A DNA stretch of 64,000 nt from Siphonodentalium dalli. Lineage: Eukaryota; Mollusca; Scaphopoda; Gadilida; Siphonodentaliidae. The translations under genes and the position numbers were made by a program. Positions within the stretch are counted from its first letter, which is position 1, and each line of letters begins with the position of its first letter. The stretch spans positions 149,801,365 to 149,865,364 of the forward strand of contig CP136068.1 in NCBI GenBank assembly GCA_032622095.1, written 5' to 3'. The notes below the pieces were generated by a model, which searched no databases, was not told the origin of the DNA, and saw only the letters and a program-made list of their open reading frames with translations. Of this stretch, positions 22,691-33,889 are shown piece after piece.

Positions 22691-24435
22691 TTACACACAC
22701 AAAGGTCTCCGAATTCGATGGCCAAATGTCACTATGTGCATACACTGTAAATATGTTATATAACTCTATATTTTGTGCACAATAGTAAGATTGAGTTATC
22801 AATAAAGCATCAGCGATCAATTGTGATTCTGGATGGCATGTGCTTCAATTTCTAGGTTGGTGTGAAGTTCACACCCTTGAGAATTTCCTATAATCCAAGA
22901 TGGCGTCCAACATGCCCAGCGTGTTGCAAAATATTAACTAAGTAAGTTTAATCCATTTAGTTTGGAGACAATATTTTATATAATGTATACAAATGTATAC
23001 ATTATTGGGATGCTAGTATATTGCATTACGCTTTATAGGAACAAATGGTACTCCAATAGCAAGATGGCTGCCAAAATGGTGACCTGTATTTGAAAATAAA
23101 CACAGTTTAACTCATATATTCTATATACGTTTTTACTATTTGGAACTGACGATAAATTGTTGTTTGTTTTCCTATTATTCAAGTCCTACGATTTTTTGGA
23201 CTGAGAAATTTGTTGTTCATTTGTTTTAGCTACTTCCAATAAAAAAAACACATTTTTTTAAAGAACGTAGTATGATATTTCATCGGAAACTCACTTTCGG
23301 TTTCTAGTCATATTTTAATATGAACAGATCTGAATGATTTAAGCAGCGGAAGTATTACCGATAAAAAGCAATCTCATTAGGGCCTGAAATGGTTAGTATG
23401 GTTATGATGGCAGTCAAATTGGCGGAAAATTCTATGTTTCGTCCTTATTCGTTTAGATGCTGTGGTTGATGTGTGAAGTTGACTTATCTGCATTAGAGAA
23501 ATTACTTGTTATTTCTTTGGTTTCAGTCAATTTCAATTCCTAAACAAATTTATCTTGGTATAACTTCGTGATTCTAGCCATATTGATACTGAAGGGGAGC
23601 TAAGCACAGGCTATTTATTCTGAAAAATTGACATGGTCAATATAATATATCATGACATATGCAGTCAAAATGGCGGCAAATGTATCAAAAGTGTTAGGTT
23701 GGTGAAACACACTTGAAAAAAATTTGCAATACCTAACGTATCGTTCAAAATGGCTGCCAAAATCAGTATTTGGCCTTATACGATTGAGGCACATCATTTA
23801 TGTTTATAAGCATAGAGGCAAATGTTGACACTTCTTCGTGGAAGCAATACAGTTCATGCCTCTGCTCAGGATTTAAATCATCAAATATCTCAAATATTAC
23901 GGTAATAACAAAACAATTAAGGTCAAAGTTCAACATAAACTGGCTGTGAGAATGGTGTAGTTAGTATTAACCAAACAACTACTTAAGTCAATTAACTTTT
24001 TCTTTTAACAATCTTGTTTATGCTAAATATTTCATAGAAAGTCGTACTGACTACCACGTAATGCTAGGTGGCTGATGATTGTTCACGTTTGAGCGTTTTC
24101 AGAACATTGAGATAGCATAAAACATGATCATCCCATCATAAGTATCGAAGTAGAACTGACCGAACTCATGCTTCTCTCGAAGGACATACGATTTGAGTTT
24201 TTGTCTTGTATCTGCGCTCTAGTTTCTTGATGTTGATATGTCCCACCAAATGAATAAATTTGTTAAGTTCTCTGGAGAGTTATATGCATAGCTACGCAGT
24301 ACGCATGTGTCTACACCAAGTGTGGTGTACTGTGTCGGAAAATATAATTTAGCATAACCATGTTGAATTTATAGTGGAGACTGGGTCCAACTGTGGTGAT
24401 GTTTGTTTCGACAGTTCATATAGCATTATATACAC
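22691..24435. other. Non-coding with dispersed AAGATGGC-type repeats
   Basis: Blocks such as CAAGATGGCGTCCAACATG (22899), GCAAGATGGCTGCCAAAATG (23059) and GTGGTTGATGTGTGAAGTT (about 23462) recur in diverged form at 46380-46830. A 26-bp palindrome ATAATGTATACAAATGTATA... lies near 22981. The block CGAACTCATGCTTCTCTCGA at about 24163 recurs at 25384. No gene recognised. Confidence 0.6.
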
Positions 24436-25020
24436 TTAGTTCTCAAAAGTAGTGTTTAAATGTTGCAACAGTAATGAAGGGGAAAGGCCATGCTTTCGAA
24501 TGATGTATAGCATGTATTGTTTAATTGCGTAAAATAGTGTTTAAATGTTGCAATATTCATGAAATGGAGAGGCTATGATTTCGAAAAATTTCTTTTTTTT
24601 TGGCTAATTTCCTATTCACCGCTCGACGTTCCTGACCAATTATTCGCTTAGTTCTCAAAAGTAGTGTTTAGATGTTGCAATATTAAAGAAGGGGATAGGC
24701 TGTGCTTTCGAATGATGTATAACATGTACTGTTTCATTGCGTAAAATGCGAGAAAATTAAGTTTATATCTCTGTTCCTCATTTCTGTTACTCGGAAAAAA
24801 AATCGTTTTTTGCTAATTCCCGATTCACCGCTCGACGTTCCTGACCAATTATACGCTTAGATCTAAAATTAGTGTTTAAATGTTGCAATATTCATGAAGT
24901 GGAGAGGCCATGCTTTTGAATAATGTATAATATGTATTGTTTCGTAGCGTAAAAACGCGAGAAATGTGAGCTTATATATCTGTTCCTTATTCCTGTTACT
25001 CCAAATAATCATTCTGTTAC
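24436..25020 (+). repeat. Three-copy tandem repeat, ~210 bp
   Basis: Each copy reads TCTCAAAAGTAGTGTTTAAA, TGTTGCAATATTCATGAA, GGCCATGCTTTCGAATGATG and TATTGTTT-ATTGCGTAAAA. The first two end with CACCGCTCGACGTTCCTGAC. Copies start near 24440, 24650 and 24856. Confidence 0.75.
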
Positions 25021-25380
25021 TCGGAAGTGGTTCCTGTTCCTCGTTCCGTTCCTGTTACTCCAAACAGTCAATCCCAAAAATAATATAAATATTTCAAGGC
25101 CGAAAAAATATATGTACGACATAATTTGTCCGAAAATGGCAGCAACATGTCTCACGTGGAAGCGAGTGTTCACCGTTTTCTGCACCTATATATAAATAAC
25201 TCAACCCAAATACACTGTACACAATTACAGAATACAATTTGATTTTACAAAAATGAGTTATCGGGGACAGCATAAGCAAGAGGTTTGTCCACCTACTCAC
25301 TATGAATCCCGGAATGGTTAAGTGATCCTGCTAGTTCGTTATGATGTTGATGGTTTCTGAAAGGATATGATGCTGATTGA

Positions 25381-25851
25381 CCGAACTCATGCTTCTCTCG
25401 AAGGACATACGATTTGAGTTTTGTTTAATATTTACTTTTCAATTCTGAAATCCGTTTTATGTTCATTCCAATTTCAACTTTTTAATGGGGACTAATGCTA
25501 CTGCCCACATAAATAATATGTATAAGGTGGCCCGCCCACCACCCCATCCCGCCACCCATAGTATATTATGCGCCACACGCGCCCCTAGATCATAAGAGTA
25601 TTTATTAATTTATTATCATTCGTGTCATTATTATATTTTTAATGGGGATGGGGTGGTGGGCGGGCCACCTTATACATATTTATGTGGGCAGTAGCATTAG
25701 TCTCCAGCGCATGCGGCGCATAAGATACTATGGGAGGTGGGTTCAGACTGCTTCCTCGAGTAAATACTCTAATGATCTAGGGGCGCCTGTGGCGCATAAT
25801 ATACTATGGGTGGCGGGATGGGGTGGTGGGTGAGGATATGATGCTGATTGA
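25381..25851. mobile_element. Insertion flanked by a 19-bp direct repeat, with nested palindromes
   Basis: AGGATATGATGCTGATTGA occurs at 25362-25380 and again at 25833-25851. The interior has an inverted pair CTACTGCCCACATAAATA (25499) against TATTTATGTGGGCAGTAG (25676). A second inverted pair, CGCCACCCATAGTATATT (25550) against AATATACTATGGGTGGCG (25798), belongs to the 68-bp minisatellite family. A 19-bp duplication is long for a transposase, so strand-switch or recombination is an alternative. Confidence 0.6.
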
Positions 25852-26506
25852 GAAAATCGATGATGTTAAGAGAAAGTACCGTTTTATTTCTCACAGTCGT
25901 CATTTTCACGATCTTTGGGTAATCTGAAGGAATCCAGGAAAACCATTATATGTACAAAACATAAAAAAAACATTAAAATAAACAATTAAAGTATTGCTAT
26001 AGCTCGACCAATAAGACTCTGACTATATATTATTATTTATTCATAACATACACTGTACATCACTACATAATACAATTTAATGTTTACAAAAATGAGTTAT
26101 TGGGGACCACCTAACCATGGTAACCATAGTAATATCGCTGTTTAGAAGATATAAATGTTCAAGTTACTTCGAACACCAGTTTTCGAGGCTGTGAAATTTG
26201 AACGCCAAAATCTCCATCAGATCTGTACCATATCCGTTTTGCAGTATTCGAGATGGGTTGTTGTGGCAGCTCATTAGTCTGATATAGCTTGCTGATATTT
26301 TGGGGATATGTTGAAACTGCCGGGCGTGATATCTTGTCGCCATTTTTCAGCAAATCGTGAGACAGGTTCCCGGTACAGTAATTTAGAAGGTAACTAAGAC
26401 TCGTTCCCAGAAAAAAGACGATGAAGTGAACTTCAAAAAGTTGGTTACGATAGACAAAGTGTAGTGGTAGTACGGGTCTAACCGAAGATTGAAACCACCC
26501 CTGCAC

Positions 26507-26764
26507 GTACCGTTAGATGACGGGAGCTGCGCTGGTGCAGCATTACCGATCGCGTGCAATTGCATTCTCTTATATGTGAGTCTCACATGGGGAGCCTCGC
26601 ATCTATAATATAATGCACTGGCTTATAAGGTCAAGGTAAATATTGTTAGGCCAACGTATTCTCGTATATGTTGGAGGTTCCCTGTGGAAGACTCGCATAT
26701 AAGAGAATGCATTGGCACAGGGTTTTCGCAAAATTTCAGGAAGCTCCAGTTATGAAAGGGTTAA
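26507..26764 (+). mobile_element. TTAACCCTTT-superfamily MITE with two palindrome modules
   Basis: The right end is GAAAGGGTTAA (26754-26764). The left end is degraded (CGTTAGATGACGGGAGCTGC), but the next sequence GAGCTGCGCTGGTGCAGCAT matches the copy at 62165. It carries two copies of the GCCAATGCATTCTC palindrome at 26554-26622 (diverged) and 26650-26716, joined by TATAAGGTCAAGGTAAATAT, which recurs at 63145-63165. Confidence 0.75.
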
Positions 26765-27127
26765 GGAGTCCTGCTATAGTTTGCTATGATGTTGATGGTT
26801 CCTGCTGAAATGGTATGATACTGGTGGGGGAAACCGATGCTGTTCACAGGTCCCATGGGATACTATAATTCAAACCTAGACTGTTCCAGTGTCGCTGGCA
26901 TAGTCTATATTGGCATTTTAGTATTTTCCCCAGCGTCCAGCTGCAGCGTCCTGTGATTCTGTTAAGAAAAAGTATCGTTTTATTTTTTAAAGTTGTCACT
27001 TCCGCGGCTTTTTGGTAATCTGGACGAATCGAGGAAAAGCAACTATGTGTATAAAACATTCAGAATAAATTAATTTAAAAAACAGTTAATAACGGATGTG
27101 TTGGTTTTTTGCAAAACTGCCTTTTTT

Positions 27128-27597
27128 TTAAAGGCCCACTTAATTTTCGAGTCGCCGATTATTTTTTTTATAGTGACTTGATATACGGTTTTAATAACAA
27201 TTTATGCCATACTATATGATTAAAATACTATAATTCATCACTATTTGAAACATCTGTGTCTCAGAAGATGCCCACATGGAAATAGAGAACTGCTGAAATC
27301 ATATAATGACTTCCCCCTTTGGCTCCCAGAATGTAACAGAATTCAAACTTTTTCAATGGAAGGGGAAGAACTCTATCATCAATATATAGAGTTATTCCCC
27401 TGCGTTGAAAATATACTGCTTTTTACTGCAATCTAGATGACAAAACGCGCTGACAACTCAACAAAATGTCCACAGTTTATTACACCGGATAAGTTGATAA
27501 TACAATGTTTTGGAGCTTCCTCTTTCAAATGGTATATAATATGGCATACATTTTATAGAATGTAATCTGGGGGTTCGAAAATTAAGTGGGCCTTTAA
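27128..27597 (-). mobile_element. TTAA-type MITE, family A copy 2
   Basis: The same terminal repeats as 13090-13578 (TTAAAGGCCCACTTAATTTT) in the opposite internal orientation. The two copies align throughout, for example GGAATAACTCTATA and ACTTATCCGGTGTAAT. The open frames in it are incidental. Confidence 0.85.
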
Positions 27598-27810
27598 CCG
27601 CTCGGATTAGCCAAACAACGCAAATATTTATGGAAGATAGCGGTACATTTTTTAATTGCATCTATTTGTTCCCCCATCAGCATAGCAACTCAGCAAAACC
27701 TCACTCCATCTACATTTATATCTATCACTATCCAGTTATGTACATTGGGTCAGAGAACCTTACCCCCCCCCCCCCCCCCCCGAATTATATTTTATCCTTG
27801 TTAATACTCC

Positions 27811-28214
27811 TTAACGATACATAATCCGAATTAACGCTCCTAAATTAACATTAAGTTGGCTTTATGGGGGGGGGGGTATTTTATTCGAGTCTACGAACCC
27901 ACCCATCAAAGCGCAGTTATTATATATCGATTTTTGAAATTTATTATCCCCCCTCCCCTGGAATATTTGGCGGCCTAGCAAATATGGGACGAGCCGACAT
28001 ATTCTCGATATACCAAATTACTTTGAACAAAATATTTATATATGACGCGTTTTGGGAAATTGTATACTATAGTTGACAGTGGTTAGCATTATCTCTTTGT
28101 AATTAATCGATTCTGATAACTGAAGCGTCTGTTGTTGTTGTTGTTGAAATGTTGTTGTTGTTGTTGTTGTTGTTGTTGATACGGGAACCATAGAATCGGA
28201 TGTTGTACCTTTGA
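27811..28214 (+). mobile_element. TTAA-type MITE, family B copy with (GTT)n, degraded
   Basis: Starts TTAACGATACATAATCCGAA and has the family blocks TTCGAGTCTACGAACCCACC and CATCAAAGC near 27885-27915. It contains long GTT runs (28130-28178) and ends near ATAGAATCGGATGTTGTACC. It is preceded by a poly-C tract at 27762-27781. The right TTAA is mutated. Confidence 0.65.
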
Positions 28215-28570
28215 GTAATCTCCGTTATATTAACGTACGCTATATTCTATACTCGTCATAACAGAGCCTCATATATCCAAAAATACATTGTTATATTCAT
28301 GTCGTCGTGTACCATTTGCAGCGATTGGAAGTCACCAAGTTTTTGAGAACTTGACACCCAAGCCCTTATATGTATGATCCTTGCATTATTATAACTAATA
28401 TATGTTTAAATAATAACAAGGAAACTCATTTCTTGTGAACTTCGGTCTGGTATAAGAGGTGAGGTTAGAAATTCTAAGTTGGATAACACACAGCCACCTT
28501 CATGCATGGTTGTGTTTATAATAATAAATAATACGTACATAGTTTATAATATGTACGGTTTGTTACTAAT
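28215..28570. other. Spacer 3-prime of the B-box gene
   Basis: AT-rich and presumably includes the 3-prime untranslated region of the minus-strand gene that ends at 28571. No perfect AATAAA on the minus strand was identified with confidence. Confidence 0.4.
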
Positions 28571-29548
28571 CTAGGAGTAATCATAAACTGGCTTTTCCTT
28601 TCGCCTGCGATGCACGCTGTGAGCTTTTCTTGTTTCTTTTCTCATTTTTATCTCATCAGCCAAATCCGCCCAATCTGTACGAGGACGGTTCATATCGTTG
28701 CGTACATGTGATCTTCTTGGCTTTGAAGACTCCGAATCGCCTGATTCATCCCCCGAATAAACGAGCTTCCGTTTCCTGTGTGACCTACCTCCCAGCACTA
28801 ATGGACCATGCAGGTCGAATTCAATAAGGGGGTTGTTTTTCTGTGATTCTGTTCTGGAAATTGTCCCTTCACTTCCTCTCACTTCGAACTTTCCAGAAGG
28901 TTCCAGAAGCTCTTCTATCGCTTTTACATCTCTGTCGATTCCACAAAACTCGATATTTATCGGCTCAGAAATGGGTCCTGGAACAACATCAAGCATGTCT
29001 TTGCCCGTGATCACAAAACTTCTGAGCTCGAGCAGGAAGCGCGATAACTTCTCTAGTTCAGCGTGGACAGAACTCGACATATCTGGGAACAACAGGTCTT
29101 CCGTGTACACATCGGGCTCCGTTAACGCATGCGCAGTCACAATTTGCCTCACGTGATCGATGCTACTCCTGCTGTCATCTGTAACTTTCCTGTGTTCCTT
29201 CAGCATGTCTACTAAACGCCGATGCGATTCCCTTTCGTGTTTGGCAATTGCGTCCTTGACCTCGGCATAAAAAGCGTTCACGTGCGCGGTAAGTTTTTCT
29301 TCGGTTCTGTTTATCTCTGCCACTCTCTCATCAAGGAGCTTCTCCCTCTCATTAGCCTTGTTTTCTATCATATGCAGCGCTTCCTGATTCCTTTTTATAT
29401 CACCCTTCAGATGTTCGACAGCTGTGTTACAATCAACAACATCGCAGTTGTCCGGCAACATGAAATGGCAGAGTTTGCAGCATACCACTCGATGCCCGAA
29501 ACAGAAGGAGTCGATGGGGTAACCGTGTATTTTGCATGACGTCGCCAT
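28571..29548 (-). CDS. B-box zinc finger / coiled-coil protein (TRIM-like)
   Basis: An uninterrupted 325-codon frame from the ATG at 29546-29548 (context AAATGGC, with A at -3) to TAG at 28571-28573. An upstream extension starts only at GTG and is not preferred. Near the N-terminus MATSCKIHGYPIDSFC is followed by H, CC and KLC, giving C-x2-H-x7-C-x2-H-x4-C-x2-C, the ligand pattern of a B-box; CDVV follows. Residues about 40-150 are charged and heptad-like (KGDIKRNQEALHMIENKANE, then EREKLLDERVAEINRTEEK), consistent with a coiled coil. The C-terminal third is basic and low in complexity (GGRSHRKRKLV, RRRKEKP) and could hold a nuclear localisation signal. No RING, filamin, NHL or B30.2 domain is present, so it is shorter than a classical TRIM. 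TRIM-like B-box proteins act as oligomeric adaptors, often in ubiquitin or innate pathways; the role here is unknown. An intron-less frame this long amid repeats supports a real gene, possibly a retrocopy. Confidence 0.85.
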   Translation of the reverse strand: MATSCKIHGYPIDSFCFGHRVVCCKLCHFMLPDNCDVVDCNTAVEHLKGDIKRNQEALHMIENKANEREKLLDERVAEINRTEEKLTAHVNAFYAEVKDAIAKHERESHRRLVDMLKEHRKVTDDSRSSIDHVRQIVTAHALTEPDVYTEDLLFPDMSSSVHAELEKLSRFLLELRSFVITGKDMLDVVPGPISEPINIEFCGIDRDVKAIEELLEPSGKFEVRGSEGTISRTESQKNNPLIEFDLHGPLVLGGRSHRKRKLVYSGDESGDSESSKPRRSHVRNDMNRPRTDWADLADEIKMRKETRKAHSVHRRRKEKPVYDYS

Positions 29549-29751
29549 TTGATCATCTGTAATGTAATGGATTTGAAAGTGCACATCAGAATAATAAACT
29601 AGATTGCACTCAGAGAGATGCCAACGTGCGCAAAAATGTAATAAAAAATAATTAAAAAAATAATTTCACTGTATTTTACTTAATTTATTTAATTTAATTG
29701 AATTAAATGTTAGCAAAAAAAGACAATTACAATCTTCAATAATTTTATTTA

Positions 29752-29890
29752 GGGGATAACAGTGTGGTGTTTTGTGATTTCGGAAAGGTACATGGCGAAT
29801 ATACTGTGGCAAATTTAGTTAACGGGTATTTGCCACAGTATATTCGCCATGTACCTTTCCGAAATCACAAAACACCACACTGTTATCCCC
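29752..29890. repeat. Near-perfect palindrome, ~62-bp arms
   Basis: GGGGATAACAGTGTGGTGTT and TTGTGATTTCGGAAAGGTAC on the left are matched by their complements up to GTTATCCCC at 29890. The loop is only about 14 bp (around TTAGTTAACGGG). A degraded half-copy (GGGGTATAACGTTGTGGTGT) is at about 30319. It lies about 200 bp upstream of the B-box gene. Confidence 0.85.
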
Positions 29891-31958
29891 ATTCTGATGC
29901 TCTTCGAACTTAAAAATGTTATTTAGACACTGACAAACAAATGGCTCGTAATTATCAACGAAATGTGCGGCCATAGAAAACATTCAGCCAATTCACGACT
30001 TTTTATTTTAAATTTAATGCGCTAGATAAAATATAGTCCCCCAATTACCATCGCTCTTATCGTTAAAAATACTGATAAACATGAAAAATTGCCACCTCAA
30101 ATAGAAATAAATATGCACAACAATTAGTTTCTGCAAGTACCTGATGTCTTTTTCAGATGTTTACCACTTACAAATTGCGGTTTTGATTTTACCGCGATCT
30201 TGAAGTTGAATGGAAACAATGGGAAATTGTTTACTCATTGCGATGTATTTCACGCCGTGTCTGTCGCGGTTTCATGTCAAGAAATTTTGTCAAATGATAT
30301 CGAGACACTGACGTTGGTGGGGTATAACGTTGTGGTGTTTTGTATTTTCTGAAAGTACATGTATACAGGGCGCATGTACTGACTGTCAATTTTCGGCAAA
30401 AGCCACATCGCTGGTTTGTTTATATAGCAACGAGCTAGTAACGGAAGTCAGTGCCAAGGCGTCAACTCTATAATCTACTCGGTAACGTCGCCGGCATGTA
30501 CTGCGTAAGAGTGACGTCATAGAGTGAAATCGGTATGGTGACACTAACTTACCTACAAATCTGACTGATCGCCATACTGTTGCGCGAGCGCACGTAATAA
30601 TTGACCCATTTTTATATAGCGCATTATACGGTGAATTATAGTTTCGGTCGTAGGGCAGTGTAGCTCTCTCATACCGGCCCATCCTCCAAATAAACCGCAG
30701 ATGAGATTAATTCGTTTCCATATCAATGTTAACTTACTGACAAGGCTTATCGACACCGGAAATGAGTACTCACAACTACATGTACCTCATAATTTGACTG
30801 GTCCCCGGATTATAAACCTTGCCATCGCTCTGCTTTTGACGTCGTTATTATTTCACACAACGGGGTGATTTAATAATACGAGAAAAGTTCGCTTACCCTG
30901 CGTCGTGGTTTACCAACACGATTAAATGTTAGACCGAAATTAATATTGATTTCCTTTGTTATCATATGGAATCATATTAAACAAGCCCAAATCGCATGAT
31001 AACAGCCCAAATATATTGACAGAGTGCCATGACAAAAAACGCCCCGGAGCAGCTAGGATCCGGATCAGCCCAGAACGGCCATATGCTGTATAGGCGATAT
31101 TTTAGAGACCAGAACTGTGCGGGATCTCGTGAAACCCACACACGAACTGTTGGGGCCGCGACCACACAGAGATACAAATATTAATACCTAGCTTGCTAGA
31201 ATTTCAATATGGTATCTGCATGGACATTATAACTTACAGACGGGACCCCACACATATATGTAGCGGAAATACGTCGATTACATTCGCATAGAAACAATTG
31301 GGAATCGATGCTATTCAATGACGCCACGATAGCAGACGAATTTTATTTCCGGTCGCCATTATATGGGTCAAACAAAGCAAGCGTATTTTATTCACAAACA
31401 AATTAACTTTTCAACGTTATATTAGTTAATATAAACTTAATTTCACCCAAATGGTGTAGTGTTAACTATGGAAATGGGACTGCTGTGTGTGCACATATTT
31501 ATATGTGTGCCGGCCTAATAGCTGTGGAGGATTTGTGTAAATCTTAGCCCAAACTACATTTCGAAGTAACGATGATTTTGTTGTTTATTTCGAGTAATCA
31601 TACCGCATCAGATGAATTCAGCCCAAATATATTGACAGGTGTTAAGGGTCTAACTATATACCGATCAATAAAAAGCGGTACTCATGAAAGCCGAACACAA
31701 CCGAACATAATTTCGAAATCAAGGCCGTGGAACAGCTGTAGAAATGCATATTTACAGCGATAACGCTATGCCCACAAGCAAACATGGTATTAAAATGAAG
31801 TTTCTATATCATCTATTGCATAACGAAAATCTATTAATTCGAGCGAAGCTGTGATTTATGCACATCTAGGGACCGATTAACCCACCCATGCGAAGGTGCT
31901 ACGAAACGCCGAAAACCGCAAAGCGGTTTTGTTTCTGATTTGAAATATATGTCTGCAG
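29891..31958. other. Non-coding stretch upstream of the SWIM exon
   Basis: Apart from the half-palindrome at about 30319-30370 and the phrase AGCCCAAATATATTGACAG repeated at 31003 and 31620, no structure or coding motif was found. It may be intron or upstream exons of the SWIM gene that are too short to recognise. Confidence 0.45.
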
Positions 31959-32419
31959 GAAACAAAATTCTTCAGGCAGCTAAAGATAAATACTCTCAAA
32001 GAATGAATGACCCTGCACTGAATCCATGGGTCATAGCTGAGAAATGTGGCACAGTGCTCGCTGCACATTGTAACTGCATGGCAGGACAAAGTGTATCATG
32101 CAGTCATGTGGGTGCTACAGTATTTGCAGCGAAGGCCGCTGCGGAGATACGAAAGTCATGCATAGTAACGCAAGAGCCTGCATATTGGTTACTGCCAAGC
32201 AAAATGACCAAAATAAACTATGACAGGGTCCGAGACACTGATTTCACGCCTGCCAAATCCTTGAAACGGAAACACGAAAATATGATGTCGCCATGTGTAA
32301 CCCCAAAGAGGACACCGACACCACTTCCAACAGGTCGACCACCGACAACGACTGAATTGACTACATTATTCAACAGACTCCATGCATCAGGTTACTTAAG
32401 AAATAAATACACGGTGTAG
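31959..32419 (+). CDS. SWIM zinc-finger protein, terminal exon
   Basis: An open frame of about 153 codons ends at TAG 32417-32419. The motif C-x-C-x7-C-x-H (AAHCNCMAGQSVSCSH) is the SWIM zinc finger. It is preceded by YSQRMNDPALNPWVIAEKCG and followed by AAEIRKSCIVTQEPAYW and a Lys/Arg/Thr/Pro-rich tail (RTPTPLPTGRPPTTTE). The same layout (S-Q-R...W-I...AHC-x-C-MAG...CSH..A, then a C-x-x-W-like pair) is typical of a multi-copy group of invertebrate SWIM proteins often found with THAP or YqaJ-nuclease parts. An acceptor-like TTTGTTTCTGATTTG...CTGCAG ends at 31958, and no ATG with a good context opens the frame. I therefore read it as a last exon; upstream exons were not found. Its last seven codons lie inside a palindrome. 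Confidence 0.7.
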
Positions 32420-32543
32420 AGGTGTGTATGGTCAAGTTGTACCACAAAAAACTGATTGTAGGACGACGCGTAGCGGAGTCCTACAATCAGTTTTTTGTGG
32501 TACAACTTGACCATACACACCGATACACCGTGTATTTATTTCT
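32399..32543. repeat. Palindrome covering the SWIM gene stop codon
   Basis: AGAAATAAATACACGGTGTA (32399-32418) is matched by TACACCGTGTATTTATTTCT (32524-32543). Between them TGTGTATGGTCAAGTTGTAC and CACAAAAAACTGATTGTAGG pair with their complements around a ~14-bp loop near 32470. Arms are about 65 bp with few mismatches. A small relative (GTGGTACAATT / AATTGTACCAC) is at 33313-33346. Confidence 0.85.
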
Positions 32544-33889
32544 TTTGTAATACGACTGAAAGTTTATGGTCACAATTCGACTGAATAGTCAACGAAATAC
32601 TGCGCTTTTTCGGTCTCAGGTGAGAAAACATTTCGTGGTGTAATTCGTGTTGGGCGTACTCGATTTCTTTGAATGGAGTACTCTAGTAATGTCTTGTCTT
32701 GTTATGAAATTCCCCCGTTGACTTTTCGAGGCACCTCTTCTAGAAATAATCGTTGTGATTGGCTAAAAAACGATGTGTTTTCAGCGGCGCCCGTGCGTTT
32801 CATTTAAATTGTATAGGACATACGATTGCGGTCATTTCTGTTTTGAACGTTGTTGGGACAACATGAATATATGATCATCGACTATGGACCAATTTCCTTA
32901 CACAAAGCGATCTAAATGATCTAGTTTACTAGACTAATCTTATTCCCCTTCTGTACTGGTGAACAAACGCTTTCATTTTCAACTTGATTCCGAAATATCG
33001 AATATGATCGAGATTCGAATCGACGAATGCACAGCCCGGCCCCATGGATTTATTTTGTCATTTAATATACTTATTAAGTAACTTTCTTTGGTCGTAACAT
33101 ATATCAATATACCATAACATCATTTGGACCATATTCATTGGCAACCAAACTGGTTTCAAGCGACAAATCGCTAGAAAATTCGCAAGATTGTCAAGATGTA
33201 GCAAAATTCAAAGGGTTACGGGTGCGGGTGTACTCCGTTGATGCCCCGTTTGCGCGGAGTTAGAAAAGACGGGAAAAGTCGCGTGCGCGATCTGAATAAA
33301 CCGATTTTTTTCGTGGTACAATTGGAAAAAGTAGAATTGTACCACAAAACTGGAACGAGATAGCCATGGTAACTCGGGCCACTGGCCAATCAGGACATGG
33401 CTTTTAAGCATAGTTAGGCAGGGTCGTATTACAATCCAGGATATGCACACATTACATCCCTTCATGTTTAAGTGATACATATCCAATCATTCTATCACAC
33501 TTGTATGACAAGAAAAACATAGTCAGAAAGGGTAACTCCCACAAGATCATATTATTAGCCATAAATATAAATTATAATATAAAATATATTGGTTACATGA
33601 ATGCACCGCCTCAGAATTCCGTTAAAACAACTAATCCTTCAAATTATTATAAAAAACTACGGCTTATTACTGCAGGTTTTTCATTCACCAAACCAGAAAG
33701 CTTTTAAATGCGGACCAAAAGTTGTGTTCCCGCCATAAAATCTCTAAGTGTGCATGGCCCAGCCATTGTTCATACCTAAACATCGAACGCAAATAACGCG
33801 GTCATAATAGTTACATACTGCAACTATAAGACATCCAGCGAATACACACCCCACGAAAACTCGAAATGTGTTGTCCTGCGAGATATCCC
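32544..33889. other. Unannotated spacer
   Basis: Contains the short inverted repeat noted near 33313-33346. No gene or tandem structure recognised. Confidence 0.45.

Larger units (their letters stand above)
25195..27080 (+). repeat. Duplicated cassette, two diverged copies with insertions
   Basis: Several blocks occur twice in the same order. ACACTGTACA...AATACAATTT plus TTTACAAAAATGAGTTAT occur at 25210-25265 and 26050-26102. CCTGCTA...TATGATGTTGATGGTT occurs at 25328 and 26771. GATGTTAAGAGAAAGTACCG (25861) matches TTCTGTTAAGAAAAAGTATC (26956), followed by TTTTGGTAATCTG-type sequence in both. Copy 1 is interrupted at 25381-25851 and copy 2 by a TTAACCCTTT-family MITE near 26507-26764. No coding sequence recognised. 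Confidence 0.65.
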
